NCBI GenBank assembly: GCA_026874595.1
Contig: CM049309.1
Span: 92,340,723-92,404,722, forward strand
Direction of reading: 5' to 3'
Source: Sipunculus nudus
Lineage: Eukaryota; Annelida; Sipuncula; Golfingiida; Sipunculidae
DNA length: 64,000 bases
The notes under the pieces are model-generated. The model did not search any database and had not been told where the DNA came from. It was given only the letters and a program-made list of their open reading frames with translations. The first letter of the stretch is position 1, and every line of letters starts with the position of its first letter. The position numbers and the translations under genes were made by a program. This document shows positions 34,601-48,787 of this stretch, in pieces.

Positions 34601-37600
34601 GAGAGATTTAATACCATCGACATGGTCTGACCACGTTAGAGAAGAGAGATTTAATACCATCGACATGGTCTAACCATGTTAGAGAAGAGAGATTTAATAC
34701 CATCGACATGGTCTAACCATGTTAGAGAAAAGATATTTAATACCATCCACATGGTCTGACCACGTTAGAGAAGAGATATTTAATACCATCGACATGGTCT
34801 AACCATGTTAGAGAAGAGAGATTTAATACCATCGACATTGTCTGACCACGTTAGAGAAGAGATATTTAATACCATCGACATGGTATAACCACGTTAGAGA
34901 AGAGAGATTTAATACCATCGACATGGTCTGACCACGTTAGAGAAGAGAGATTTAATACCATCCACATGGTCTGACCACGTTAGAGAAGATATATTTAATA
35001 CCATCGACATGGTCTGAACATGTCAGAGAAGAGATATTTAATACATTGACATGGTCTGACCACGTTAAAGAAGAGAGATTTTATACCATCCACATGGTCT
35101 GACCACGTTGGAGAAGAGAGATTTTATACCATCGACATGGTCTGACCACGTTAGAGAAGAGAGATTTTAAACCATCCACATGGTCTGACCACGTTAGAGA
35201 AGAGAGATTTAATACCATCGACATGGTCTAACCATGTTAGAGAAGAGAGATTTTATACCATCGGCATGGTCTGACCACTTTAGAGAAGAGAGATTTTATA
35301 CCATCGACATGGTCTGACCACTTTAGAGAAGAGATTTAATACCATCGACATGGTCTGACCACTTTAGAGAAGAGATATTTAATACCATCGACATGGTCTA
35401 ACCATGTTAGAGAAGAGAGATTTAATACCATCGACATGGTCTGACCACGTTAGAGAAGAGAGATTTAATACCATCGACATGGTCTAACCATGTTAGAGAA
35501 GAGATATTTAATTCCATCGACATGGTCTAACCATGTTAGAGAAGAGATATTTAATACCATCCACATGGTCTGACCACGTTAGAGAAGAGATATTTAATAC
35601 CATCGACATGGTCTAACCATGTTAGAGAAGAGAGATTTAATACCATCGACATTGTCTGACCACGTTAGAGAAGAGATATTTAATACCATCGACATGGTAT
35701 AACCACGTTAGAGAAGAGAGATTTAATACCATCGACATGGTCTGACCACGTTAGAGAAGAGAGATTTAATACCATCCACATGGTCTGACCACGTTAGAGA
35801 AGAGCTATTTAATACCATCGACATGGTCTGACCACGTTAGAGAAGAGATATTTAATTCCATATACATGGTCTGACCATATAAGCGAAGAGATATTTATTA
35901 CCATCGACATGGTCTGACCAAGTTAGTGAAGACAGATTTTATACCATCGACATGGTCTGACCACTTTAGAGAAGAGAGATTTGATACCATCGACATGGTC
36001 TGACCACGTTAGAGACGAGAGATTTTATACCATCGACATGGTCTGTCCACGTTAGGGAAGAGATATTTAATACCATCGACATGGTCTGACCACGTTAGAG
36101 AAGAGAGATTTAATACCATGCACATGGTCTGACCACGTTAGAGAAGAGAGATTTTATACCATCGACATTGTCTCACCACGTTAGAGAAGAGAGATTTTAT
36201 ACCATCGACATAGTCTGACCACTTTAGAGAAGAGAGATTTGATAGCATCGACATGGTCTGACCACTTGAGAGTAGAGATTTTAAATACCATCGACATGGT
36301 CTGACCACGTTAGAGAAGAGAGATTTTAAACCATCGACATGGTCTGACCACTTTAGAGAAGAGATATTTAATTCCATATACATGGTCTGACCATATAAGC
36401 GAAGAGATATTTAAAACCATCGACATGGTCTGACCATATAAGCGAAGAGATATATAATACCATCGGCATGGTCTGACCACGTTAAAGAAGAGAGATTTTA
36501 TACCATCCACATGGTCTGACCACGTTGGAGAAGAGAGATTTTATACCATCGACATGGTCTGACCACGTTAGAGAAGAGATATTTAATACCATCGGAATGG
36601 TCTGACCACGTTAAAGAAGAGAGATTTTATACCATCCACATGGTCTGACCACTTTAGAGAAGAGAGATTTAATACCATCGACATGGTCTGACCACGTTAG
36701 AGAAGAGAGATTTTATACAATCGACATGGTCTGACCACGTTAGAGAAGAGATATTTAATACCATCGACATGGTCTGACCATGTTAGAAAAGAGATATTTA
36801 ATACCATCGGCATGGTCTGACCACGTTAAAGAAGAGAGATTTTATACCATCCACATGGTCTGACCACGTTGGAGAAGAGAGATTTTATACCATCGGCATG
36901 GTCTGACCACGTTGGTTAAAAGAGACATATAATACCATCGGCATGATCTGACCACGTTAAAGAAGAGAGATTTTATACCATCCACATGGTCTGACCACGT
37001 TGGAGAAGAGAGATTTTATACCATCGACATGGTCTATCCACGTTAGAGAAGAGATATTTAATACCATCGGCATGGTCTGACCAAGTTAAAGAAGAGAGAT
37101 TTTATACCATCCACATGGTCTGACCAAGTTAAAGAAGAGAGATTTTATACCATCCACATGGTCTGACCACGTTGGAGAAGAGAGATTTTATACCATCGAC
37201 ATGGTCTGACCACGTTAGAGAAGAGATATTTAATACCATCGGCATGGTCTGACCACGTTAAAGAAGAGAGATTTTATACCATCCACATGGTTTGACCACT
37301 TTAGAGAAGAGAGATTTAATGCCATCGACATGGTCTGACCACGTTAGAGAAGAGAGATTTAATACCATCCACCTGGTCTGACCATGTTAGAGAAAGGAGA
37401 TTTAATACCATCGGCATGGTCTGACCACTTTAGAGAAGAGAGATTTTATACCATCGACATGGTCTGACCACTTTAGAGAAGAGATTTAATACCATCGACA
37501 TAGTCTGACCACTTTAGAGAAGAGAGATTTTATACCATCGACATAGTCTGACCACGTTAGAGACGAATGATTTGATAGCATCGACATGGTCTGACCACGT

Positions 37601-40600
37601 TAGAGAAGAGAGTTTTTGTTCCATCGACATGGTCTGACCACGTTAGAGAAGAGATATTTAATACCATCCACATGGTCTGACCACGTTAGAGAAGAGAGAT
37701 TTAATACCATCCACATGGTCTGACCACGTTAAAGAAGAGAGATTTTATACCATCCACATGGTCTGACCACGTTTGAGAAGAGAGATTTTATACCATCGAC
37801 ATGGTCTGACCACGTTAGAGAAGAGAGATTTAATACCATCCACATGGTCTGACCACGTTAGAGAAGAGAGATTTAATACCATCGACATGGTCTAACCATG
37901 TTAGAGAAGAGAGATTTGATACCATCGCCATGGTCTGACCACTTTAGAGAAGAGAGATTTTATACCATCCACATGGTCAGACCACGTTGGAGAAGAGAGA
38001 TTTAATACCATCGACATGGTCTGACCACGTTAGAGAAGAGAGATTTTAAACCATCGACATGGTCTGACCACGTTAGAGAAGAGAGTTTTAATACCATCGA
38101 CATGGTCTGACCACGTTGGAGAAGAGAGATTTAATACCATCGGCATGGTCTGACCACTTTAGAGAAGAGAGATTTTATACCATCGACATGGTCTGACCAC
38201 TTTAGAGAAGAGATTTAATACCATCGACATGGTCTGACCACTTTAGAGAAGAGATATTTAATACCATCGACATGGTCTGACCACGTTAGAGAAGAGAGAT
38301 TTAATACCATCCACATGGTCTTACCATGTTAGAGAAGAGATATTTAATAACATCGACATGGTCTGACCATGTTAGAGAAGAGATATTTAATACCATCGAC
38401 ATGGTCTCACCATGTTAGAGAAGAGATATTTAATACCATCGACATGGTCTGACCACGTTAGAGAAGAGATATTTAATAACATCGACATGGTCTGACCATG
38501 TTAGAGAAGAGATATTTAATACCATCGACATGGTCTCACCATGTTAGAGAAGAGATATTTAATACCATCCACATGGTCTGACCACTTTAGAGAAGAGATA
38601 TTTAATACCATCGACATGGTCTGACCAAGTTAGAGAAGAGAGATATAATACCATCGACATGGTCTGACCACGTTAGAGAAGAGAGATTTAATACCATCGA
38701 CATGGTCTAACCGTGTTAGAGAAGAGATATTAAATACCATCGACATGGTCTGACCATGTTAGAAAAGAGATATTTAATACCATCGACATGGTCTTACCGT
38801 GTTAGAGAAGAGATATTTAATACCATTGACATGGTCTGACCATGTATGAAAAGAGATATTTAATACCATCGACATGGTCTGACCATGTTAGAGAAGAGAT
38901 ATTTAATACCATCGACATGGTCTGACCATGTAAGAGAAGAGATATTTAATACCATCGACATGGTCTGACCATGTTAGAGAAGAGATATTGAATACCATCG
39001 ACATGGTCTAACCATGTTAGAGAAGAGAGATTTAATACCATCGACATGGTCTAACTATGTTTGATATTTAATATCATCGACATGGTCTAACCATGTTAGA
39101 GAAGAGATATTTAATACCATCGACATGGTCTAACCATGTTAGAGAAGAGATATTTAATACCATCGACATGGTCTAACCATGTTAGAGAAGAGAGATTTAA
39201 TACCATCGACATGGTCTGACCACTTTAGAGAAGAGATATTTAATACCATCGACATGGTCTGACCACTTTAGAGAAGAGATTTAATACCATCGACATGGTC
39301 TGACCACTTTAGAGAAGAGATATTTAATACCATCGACATGGTCTAACCATGTTAGAGAAGAGAGATTTAATACCATCGACATTGTCTGACCACGTTAGAG
39401 AAGAGATATTTAATACCATCGACATGGTCTAACCATGTTAGAGAAGAGGTATTTAATACCATCGACATGGTCTGACCACGTTAGAGAAGAGAGATTTAAT
39501 ACCATCGACATGGTCTAACCGTGTTAGAGAAGAGATATTAAATACCATCGACATGGTCTGACCATGTTAGAAAAGAGATATTTAATACCATCGACATGGT
39601 CTAACCGTGTTAGAGAAGAGATATTTAATACCATTGACATGGTCTGACCATGTATGAAAAGAGATATTTAATACCATCGACATGGTCTGACCATGTTAGA
39701 GAAGAGATATTTAATACCATCGACATGGTCTGACCATGTAAGAGAAGAGATATTTAATACCATCGACATGGTCTGACCATGTTAGAGAAGAGATATTTAA
39801 TACCATCGACATGGTCTAACCATGTTAGAGAAGAGAGATTTAATACCATCGACATGGTCTAACTATGTTAGAGAAGAGATATTTAATATCATCGACATGG
39901 TCTAACCATGTTAGAGAAGAGATATTTAATACCATCGACATGGTCTAACCATGTTAGAGAAGAGATATTTAATACCATCGACATGGTCTAACCATGTTAG
40001 AGAAGAGAGATTTAATACCATCGACATGGTCTGACCACTTTAGAGAAGAGATATTTAATACCATCGACATGGTCTGACCATTTTAGAGAAGAGATATTTA
40101 ATACCATCGACATGGTCTAACCATGTTAGAGAAGAGAGATTTAATACCATCGACATGGTCTGACCACGTTAGAGAAGAGAGATTTAATACCATCGACATG
40201 GTCTAACCATGTTAGAGAAGAGAGATTTAATACCATCGACATGGTCTAACCATGTTAGAGAAAAGATATTTAATACCATCCACATGGTCTGACCACGTTA
40301 GAGAAGAGATATTTAATACCATCGACATGGTCTAACCATGTTAGAGAAGAGAGATTTAATACCATCGACATTGTCTGACCACGTTAGAGAAGAGATATTT
40401 AATACCATCGACATGGTATAACCACGTTAGAGAAGAGAGATTTAATACCATCGACATGGTCTGACCACGTTAGAGAAGAGAGATTTAATACCATCCACAT
40501 GGTCTGACCACGTTAGAGAAGATATATTTAATACCATCGACATGGTCTGAACATGTCAGAGAAGAGATATTTAATACCTTGACATGGTCTGACCACGTTA

Positions 40601-43600
40601 AAGAAGAGAGATTTTATACCATCCACATGGTCTGACCACGTTGGAGAAGAGAGATTTTATACCATCGACATGGTCTGACCACGTTAGAGAAGAGAGATTT
40701 TAAACCATCCACATGGTCTGACCACGTTAGAGAAGAGAGATTTAATACCATCGACATGGTCTAACCATGTTAGAGAAGAGAGATTTTATACCATCGGCAT
40801 GGTCTGACCACTTTAGAGAAGAGAGATTTTATACCATCGACATGGTCTGACCACTTTAGAGAAGAGATTTAATACCATCGACATGGTCTGACCACTTTAG
40901 AGAAGAGATATTTAATACCATCGACATGGTCTAACCATGTTAGAGAAGAGAGATTTAATACCATCGACATGGTCTGACCACGTTAGAGAAGAGAGATTTA
41001 ATACCATCGACATGGTCTAACCATGTTAGAGAAGAGATATTTAATACCATCGACATGGTCTAACCATGTTAGAGAAGAGATATTTAATACCATCCACATG
41101 GTCTGACCACGTTAGAGAAGAGATATTTAATACCATCGACATGGTCTAACCATGTTAGAGAAGAGAGATTTAATACCATCGACATTGTCTGACCACGTTA
41201 GAGAAGAGATATTTAATACCATCGACATGGTATAACCACGTTAGAGAAGAGAGATTTAATACCATCCACATGGTCTGACCACGTTAGAGAAGAGAGATTT
41301 AATACCATCCACATGGTCTGACCACGTTAGAGAAGAGATATTTAATACCATCGGCATGGTCTGACCATGTTAGAGAAGAGAGATTTAATACCTTCGACAT
41401 GGTCTGACCATGTTAGAGAAGAGATATTTAATACCATCGACATGGTCTCACCATGTTAGAGAAGAGATATTTAATACCATCGACATGGTCTGACCACGTT
41501 AGAGAAGAGAGATTTAATACCATCGACATGGTCTGACCATGTTAGAGAAGAGATATTTAATACCATCGGCATGGTCTGACCACTTTAGAAAAGAGAGATT
41601 TTATACCATCGACATGGTCTGACCACTTTAGAGAAGAGAGATTTAATACCATCGACATGGTCTGACCACTTTAGAGAAGAGATATTTAATACCATCGACA
41701 TGGTCTCACCATGTTAGAGAAGAGAGATTTAATACCATCGACATGGTCTAACCATGTTAGAAAAGAGATATTTAATACCATCGACATGGTCTAACCATGT
41801 TAGAGAAGAGATATTTAATACCATCGACATGGTCTTACCATGTTAGAGAAGAGATATTTAATACCATCGACATGGTCTAACCATTTTAGAGAAGAGATAT
41901 TTAATACCATCGACATGGTCTAACCATGTTAGAGAAGAGATATTTAATACCATCGACATGGTCTAACCATGTTAGAGAAGAGATATTTAATACCATCGAC
42001 ATGGTCTAACCATGTTAGAGAAGAGATATTTAATACCATCGACATGGTCTAACCATGTTAGAGAAGAGATATTTAATACCATCCACATGGTCTGACCATG
42101 TTAGAGAAGAGATATTTAATACCATCGACATGGTCTCACCATTTTAGAGAAGAGATATTTAATACCATCGACATGGTCTCACCATGTTAGAGAATAGATT
42201 TTTAATATCATCGACATGGTCTGACCACGTTAGAGAAGAGATATTTAATACCATCGACATGGTCTGACCACGTTAGAGAAGAGATATTTAATACCATCGG
42301 CATGGTCTGACCACTTTAGAAAAGAGAGATTTTATACCATCGTCATGGTCTGACCACTTTAGAGAAGAGAGATTTAATACCATCGACATGGTCTGACCAC
42401 TTAAGAGAAGAGATATTTAATACCATCGACATGGTCTCACCATGTTAGAGAAGAGAGATTTAATACCATCGACATGGTCTAACCATGTTAGAAAAGAGAT
42501 ATTTAATACCATCGACATGGTCTAACCATGTTAGAGAAAAGATATTTAATACCATCGACATGGTCTAACCATGTTAGGGAAGAAATATTTAATACCATCG
42601 ACATGGTCTAACCATGTTAGAGAAGAGATATTTAATACCATCGACATGGTCTAACCATGTTAGAGAAGAGATATTTAATACCATCGGCATGGTCTGACCA
42701 CTTTAGAAAAGAGAGATTTTATACCATCGACATGGTCTGACCACTTTAGAGAAGAGAGATTTAATACCATCGACATGGTCTGACCACTTTAGAGAAGAGA
42801 TATTTAATACCATCGACATGGTCTCACCATGTTAGAGAAGAGAGATTTAATACCATCGACATGGTCTAACCATGTTAGAAAAGAGATATTTAATACCATC
42901 GACATGGTCTAACCATGTTAGAGAAGAGATATTTAATACCATCGACATGGTCTTACCATGTTAGAGAAGAGATATTTAATACCATCGACATGGTCTAACC
43001 ATTTTAGAGAAGAGATATTTAATACCATCGACATGGTCTAACCATGTTAGAGAAGAGATATTTAATACCATCGACATGGTCTAACCATGTTAGAGAAGAG
43101 ATATTTAATACCATCGACATGGTCTAACCATGTTAGAGAAGAGATATTTAATACCATCCACATGGTCTGACCATGTTAGAGAAGAGATATTTAATACCAT
43201 CGACATGGTCTCACCATTTTAGAGAAGAGATATTTAATACCATCGACATGGTCTCACCATGTTAGAGAAGAGATTTTTAATATCATCGACATGGTCTGAC
43301 CACGTTAGAGAAGAGATATTTAATACCATCGACATGGTCTGACCACGTTAGAGAAGAGATATTTAATACCATCGGCATGGTCTGACCACTTTAGAAAAGA
43401 GAGATTTTATACCATCGTCATGGTCTGACCACTTTAGAGAAGAGAGATTTAATACCATCGACATGGTCTGACCACTTTAGAGAAGAGATATTTAATACCA
43501 TCGACATGGTCTCACCATGTTAGAGAAGAGAGATTTAATACCATCGACATGGTCTAACCATGTTAGAAAAGAGATATTTAATACCATCGACATGGTCTAA

Positions 43601-44000
43601 CCATGTTAGAGAAAAGATATTTAATACCATCGACATGGTCTAACCATGTTAGAGAAGAAATATTTAATACCATCGACATGGTCTAACCATGTTAGAGAAG
43701 AGATATTTAATACCATCGACATGGTCTAACCATGTTAGAGAAGAGATATTTAATACCATCGACATGGTCTGACCATGTTAGAGAAGAGATATTTAATACC
43801 ATCGACATGGTCTGACCATGTTAGAGAAGAGATATTTAATACCATCGACATGGTCTAACCATGTTAGAGAAGAGATATTTAATACCATCCACATGGTCTG
43901 ACCATGTTAGAGAAGAGAGATTTAATACCATCCACATGGTCTGACCACTTTAGAGAAGAGAGATTTGATACCATCGACATGGTCTGACCACTTTAGAGAA
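28671..44000 (+). repeat. 43-bp minisatellite array, about 355 copies
   Basis: Units of about 43 bp with core TACCATCGACATGGTCT and a GAGAAGAGA block repeat without interruption for 15.3 kb. Common variants change CGAC to CCAC or CGGC, GAGAGATTT to GATATTT, and CCACGTT to CCACTTT or CCATGTT. Many units contain the inverted repeat ACATGGTCTRACCATGT. Variants are not random: the left third is mainly CCACGTT, the right end mainly TAACCATGTT. Large blocks are duplicated at a shift of 5533 bp (31.06-35.83 kb versus 36.59-41.36 kb), with shorter nested duplications. Short minus-strand frames within it are by-products. Confidence 0.98.
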
Positions 44001-44127
44001 AACTGCCTGAAGTTTTGATATTCCATTAATCAAAGTCCGTATGCGAAGTTTGCTATAGCCAAGCGTGTCTATTCATGACCTTTTCGTGATAAAGCTGAGA
44101 GCACTTTGTGTTCATAGAAGATTTCCC
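44001..44127. other. Short spacer between arrays
   Basis: Unique sequence with a single AT-rich and CpG mix; no feature recognised. Confidence 0.5.
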
Positions 44128-44316
44128 GTTGTGGTTCGTGAAAAGACGGTCTAGCTGTGTTGTGGTTCGTGATAAAGATGGTCTCGTTGTGTTGTGGTTC
44201 GTGATAAAGACGGTCTTGCTGTGTTGTGGTTCGTGATAAAGACGGTCTCGCTGTGTTGTGATTCGTGATAAAGACGGTCTCGCTGTGTTGTGGTTTGTGA
44301 TAAAGACGGTCTCGCT
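44128..44316 (+). repeat. 32-bp tandem repeat, six copies
   Basis: Six units of GTTGTGGTTCGTGATAAAGA plus 12 further bases, period 32 bp (starts near 44128, 44159, 44191, 44223). Frames read through it on both strands, giving repetitive peptides that should not be taken as genes. Confidence 0.95.
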
Positions 44317-45225
44317 GCAGCCTCATGTACGTTCATTATGTAAAGAAACTACAATCAACGACATTAAATCAGGTGCAGATTCTGAGACTTTGGTGTCACA
44401 TGTTCCTGGATCAGCAACTTGCTCTGTGAGATTCAAGCCGTCCATGTGTAATATTCAAGGTCAAGGCCACTCTTATAGGAGAGATCTTGGTCCCTATTTT
44501 AAATATACCTCATCCCATAACCTATATTATGTATTGTGGACTTGATGACAACTTAAATGAAAAGTGTAATGTATATTACGTTGAGGTCGTGGAAAATTAA
44601 AAACAAATTGCGTATATTTCAGATACGACTTAAACTGTTAAATTTATTCCAATGACATTGGAACGTTTGCGTCAGGAGTTGAAGTACCAATTGACCGATA
44701 TCATAAAACACAAAGATGCCCAACATGAACGTACCTTACTTTTTAAAAATATTCTCCAGTTTAGCATAGTGATCCTATAACAGAACTGATTGGTGGGGGG
44801 GGGGGGGGGGGGGGAATGTAGAGAGAAAACGGGAGCAAGACGTGCATGATCCGAAGGCCAAGTCGAACAAAGGATTTTCCCAGTGACTCTCAAGTACTTT
44901 TAACCGAACTACCCAGAGCCGGGTTAACCTATAGGCTGAGGGGACTGTAAGCCAGGGGTTAGCCTTTCTAACTAAACACTAAACTTTCCAATAATTAAAT
45001 TATCTTTAACAATAAATGTGAGATGTGCATAGAGGCCCAAATACTCTGTACGTGTAACCAAACACAAAGAGCGAAGAAATCGCTCTGACTTGTTTTAACT
45101 TCCTAAAAATTGTAAATTAATGCTTTCGTCTGTTTTCTCGATATTTAAATTCTAGAACGTGCCACATTTGTTGGAAGGAAAAGGAAGATGGCAAAGCATT
45201 GGTCAAAAGGTATAAAATCAAGGCA
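44317..45225. other. Unique spacer with a 20-G run
   Basis: No supported gene. A plus-strand frame reaches 44545, but half of it comes from the 32-bp repeat. A run of 20 G lies at 44795-44814. Remaining sequence is AT-rich without recognised motifs. Confidence 0.5.
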
Positions 45226-48200
45226 GCCCAGGGTCTTCTTGCTCAAGCCTTCCCAATGTGTCCTTAATAATAGTAATTCAAGACCTTCCAAGTTCTCCTA
45301 ATCAAGGGCCTCCAGAGGTATCCTAATTCAGGGCCTCCCAGTGTCTCCTATTTCAGGCCCACCCAAGGTTTTCTAATTTAGGACCTTCCAAGGTATTCTT
45401 ATTCAGGGCCTCCTAAGATATTCTGATTCAGGGCCTCCCAAGGTATTCTAATTCAGGGCCTTCCAAGGTGTTCTAATTCAGGGCCTCTCAAGGTATCCTA
45501 ATTCAGGGCTTTTCAAAGGTATTCTAATTCTGGGACCCCAAAGGTATCCTCATTCAGGGCCTCCCACGATATTCTAGTTCTGGGCCTCCCAAGGTATACT
45601 AATTCAGGGACTTCTAAGGTATCCCAATTCAGGGCCTCCCAAAGTATCCTACTTCAGGTCCACTCAAGGTATCCTAATTCAGGGCCTCCCAATTAAGGTA
45701 TCCAAACTCAGGGCCTCCAAAGGTATTTTATGTTACGGAACCTAATATCACCAGATCACGTATGCGTGATGAGCATAAAATTTGTCAAGGAGATAAAAAA
45801 AATCAGATTCTGTAACACTAGGCAGCGTGAAATGTCTAGGGGAATGAATAAAGAAGTCAGTGTTTTTTTTGTTAACAAATAACTATAATTTATTTTTAAG
45901 ACAACCCTAACATTACAATACACTAAATCAATACAATTACACAGTATAACATCAGTATAACAACAAATCAATACAATCACACAGTAAAATAAACAAAGTG
46001 CACAGTACCTGGATACCACCACTGTCACAGCGATAAGTCCTTTAAAATGTATAAACCGGACGAACAGTTCACTCGGAGAATAACAGTCGAATGTAAAGCT
46101 CTTGTAACAATCCCGAAAGTAAACTGAAGACCAAATAAGATTCGTCACAAATCTAGAAGAAAAATCTGAAGAAAATCTATAATTGCCGCAGTTATCGGAA
46201 TAGGTCCCACTAACTGACATACACGCTTCTGTGTGTCCGCTGGAATATTCTCTTACCTCTCTCTCGGCTCTAACACAGCCTCTTTATATAACTCTTCACC
46301 TGAAACCGAGAATTTTCCACTTCTCGAACAATCTAAAGAACCTAACATATTAAACACGCTCAAAGAACACGGTACTGTAATTCAGGGCCTCCCAAGGTAT
46401 TCTAATTCAGGGCCTTCCCATGTATTCTAATTCAGGGCCTCCGAATGTATTCTAATTCAGGGCCTCCTAAAATATCCTAATTCAGGGCCTCCCAATTTCT
46501 CATATTTCAGGTTTTTTAGCTCAAGGCCTTCAAAAGTATTCTAATTCAGGGCCTCTCAAGGTATTCTAATTTAGGGCCTCCAAAGGAATTATAATTCAAG
46601 GCCTCCAAATGTATTCTAATTCAGGTCTCCCAAGTTATCCTGATTCAGGATCTCCCCAGGTATCCTAATTTAGGGCCTCCCAATTACGGTATCCTGACTC
46701 AGGGCCTCCCGGGGGGATCCTACTTCAGGGCCTTCCAAGGTATACTAATTCAGAGCCTCTCAAGGTATCTTAATTCAGGGCCTCCCAAGTTATCCTGATT
46801 CAAGATCTCCCAAGGTATCCTAATTTAGGGCCTCCCAAGAAATTCTAATTCAGGTCTCCCAAGTTATCCTGATTCAGGATCTCCCAAGGTATCCTAATTT
46901 AGGGCCTCCCAATTACGGTATCCTGACTCAGGGCCTCCCCGGGGTATCCTAATTCAGGGCCTTCCAAGGTATTCTGATTCAGAGCCTCTCAAGGTATCTT
47001 AATTCAGGGCCTCCCAAGTTATCCTGATTCAAGATCTCCCAAGGTATCCTAATTTAGGGCCTCCCAATTACGGTATCCTGACTCAGGGCCTCCCCGGGGT
47101 ATCCTAATTCAGGGCCTTCCAAGGTATTCTAATTCAAGCCTCTCAAGGTTTTCTAATTCAGGGCCTCCGATGATATCCTAATTCAGGGCCTTCTAAGGTA
47201 TCTTAATTCAGGGCCTCCCAAGGTATCCTAATTCAGGACCTACCAACGTATTTTAATTCAGGGCCTCCCAAGGTATTCTAATTCAGGGCCTCCCAAGATA
47301 TCCTAATTTAGGGCTTCCCAATTACAGTATCCTGACTCAGGGCCTCCCCGGGGTATCCTAATTCAGGGCCTTCTAAGGTATCTTAATTCAGGGGCTCCCA
47401 AGGTATCCTAATTCAGGACCTACCAACGTATTTTAATTCAGGGCCTTCCAAGGTATTCTAATTCAGAGCCTCTCAAGGTATCATAATTCAGGGCCTCCCA
47501 AGTTATCCTGATTCAAGATCCCTCAAGGTATCCTAATTTAGGGCCTCCCAATTACGGTTTCCTGACTCAGGACCTCCCAATGTTTCCTTATTCAGGGCCT
47601 CCCAGATAAGGGATCCTAATTCAGGGCCTCCTAGGGTATTCAGATTCAGGGCCTCCCAAGGAATTCTCATTCAGGGCCTCCCAAGGTATCCTAATTCAGG
47701 ACCTCCCAATGTTTCCTTATTCAGGGCCTCCCAGATAAGGGATCCTAATTCAGGGCCTCCTAGGGTATTCAGATTCAGGGCCTCCCAAGGTATTCTAATT
47801 CAGGGCCTCCCAAGGTATCCTAATTCAGGACCTCCCAATGTTTCCTTATTCAGGGCCTCCCAGATAAGGGATCCTAATTCAGGGCCTCCTAGGGTATCCA
47901 GATTCAGGGCCTCCCAAGGAATTCTCATTCAGGGCCTCCCAAGATATCCTAATTCAGGTCCTCCCAAGGTATTCTAATTCAGGGCCTCATGAGGTATTTT
48001 AATTCAAGGCCTCCAAAGTTATTCTAATTAAGAGCCTCCCAAAAGAGACTCATTCGGGGCCTCCCAATGTCTCTTATTTCAGGCCCACTTAAGGTGTTCT
48101 AACTCAGGGCCTCCCATTATATTCTAATTCAAGGCCTCTCAAGGTATCCTAATTCAGGGCTTCCCAAGGTATTCTAATTCACGGCCTCCCAACGTATTTT

Positions 48201-48787
48201 TATTCAGGGTCTTCCAAGATATCCTAATTCAGGGCCTCCCAAAGAATTATAATTCAGGGCCTCCTATGGTATTTTAATTCAGGGCCTCCCGAGGTATTCT
48301 AATTCAGGGCCTCCCAAGGTATCCTGCTTCAGGACCTCCAAAAGTATCCTAATTTAAGGCCTCCCAATTAAGTTATCCAAACTCAGGGCCTCCCGAGGTA
48401 TTCTTATTCAGGGCCTCCGTAGGTAAATCTAATTCAGGGCCTCCCAAGGTATTCTTATTCAGGGACTCCCGAGGTATCCTAACTCAGGGCCTCCCGAGGT
48501 ATTCTAATTTAGGGCTTCCCAAGGTTTTCTAATTCAGGGCCTTCCAAGGTATTCTAATTCAGGACCTCCCAAAGTATCCTTATTCAGCGCCTCCCAATTA
48601 AGGTTTCCTACCTCAGGGCCTCCCAAGGTACCCTTATTCAGGACCTCCAAAGGTATCCTTATTCAGGGCCTCTCAAATAAGGGATCCTAATTCAGAGCCT
48701 TCCAGAGTATTCATATTTAGGACCTCCCAAGGTGTCCTAATTAAGGGCCTCCGTATTAAGGTATCCTAACTCAGGGCCTCCCGAGCC
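45226..48787 (+). repeat. 25-bp minisatellite array, split by an insertion
   Basis: Units of about 25 bp, consensus ATTCAGGGCCTCCCAAGGTA plus TCCTA, run from 45226 to 48787 apart from the insertion at about 45730-46370. Near 120 units are present. Higher-order repeats are visible, for example a block with TGTTTCCTTATTCAGG recurring at 47581, 47710 and 47839 (129-bp period) and an ATTACGGTATCCTGACTCAG block recurring several times between 46.68 and 47.34 kb. Confidence 0.97.
45730..46370 (-). mobile_element. Solo-LTR-like insertion in the 25-bp array
   Basis: A 640-bp unique block interrupts the array. On the minus strand it has the order expected of an LTR: a start near TGTTCTTTGAG, a TATA box (TTATATAAAG, at about 46280), a transcribed region, an AATAAA signal (about 45891-45896), and an end CCGTAACA next to the resumed array. 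A 154-codon frame (45756-46220) lies inside but is hydrophobic and Cys/Tyr-rich without family resemblance. No exact target duplication was found, so the borders and the LTR call are provisional. Confidence 0.45.

Noticed and set aside
36138-36510. Minus-strand frames in the 43-bp array
   Set aside because: Short chance frames in repeat units; 43 bp is not a multiple of three and frames break quickly elsewhere.
44069-44326. Minus-strand repetitive frame near 44.2 kb
   Set aside because: Made by the six-copy 32-bp repeat.
45756-46220. 154-codon hydrophobic minus-strand frame
   Set aside because: Lies inside the LTR-like insertion and overlaps its presumed regulatory region; the Cys/Tyr/Val-rich composition looks like a chance frame in T-rich DNA.
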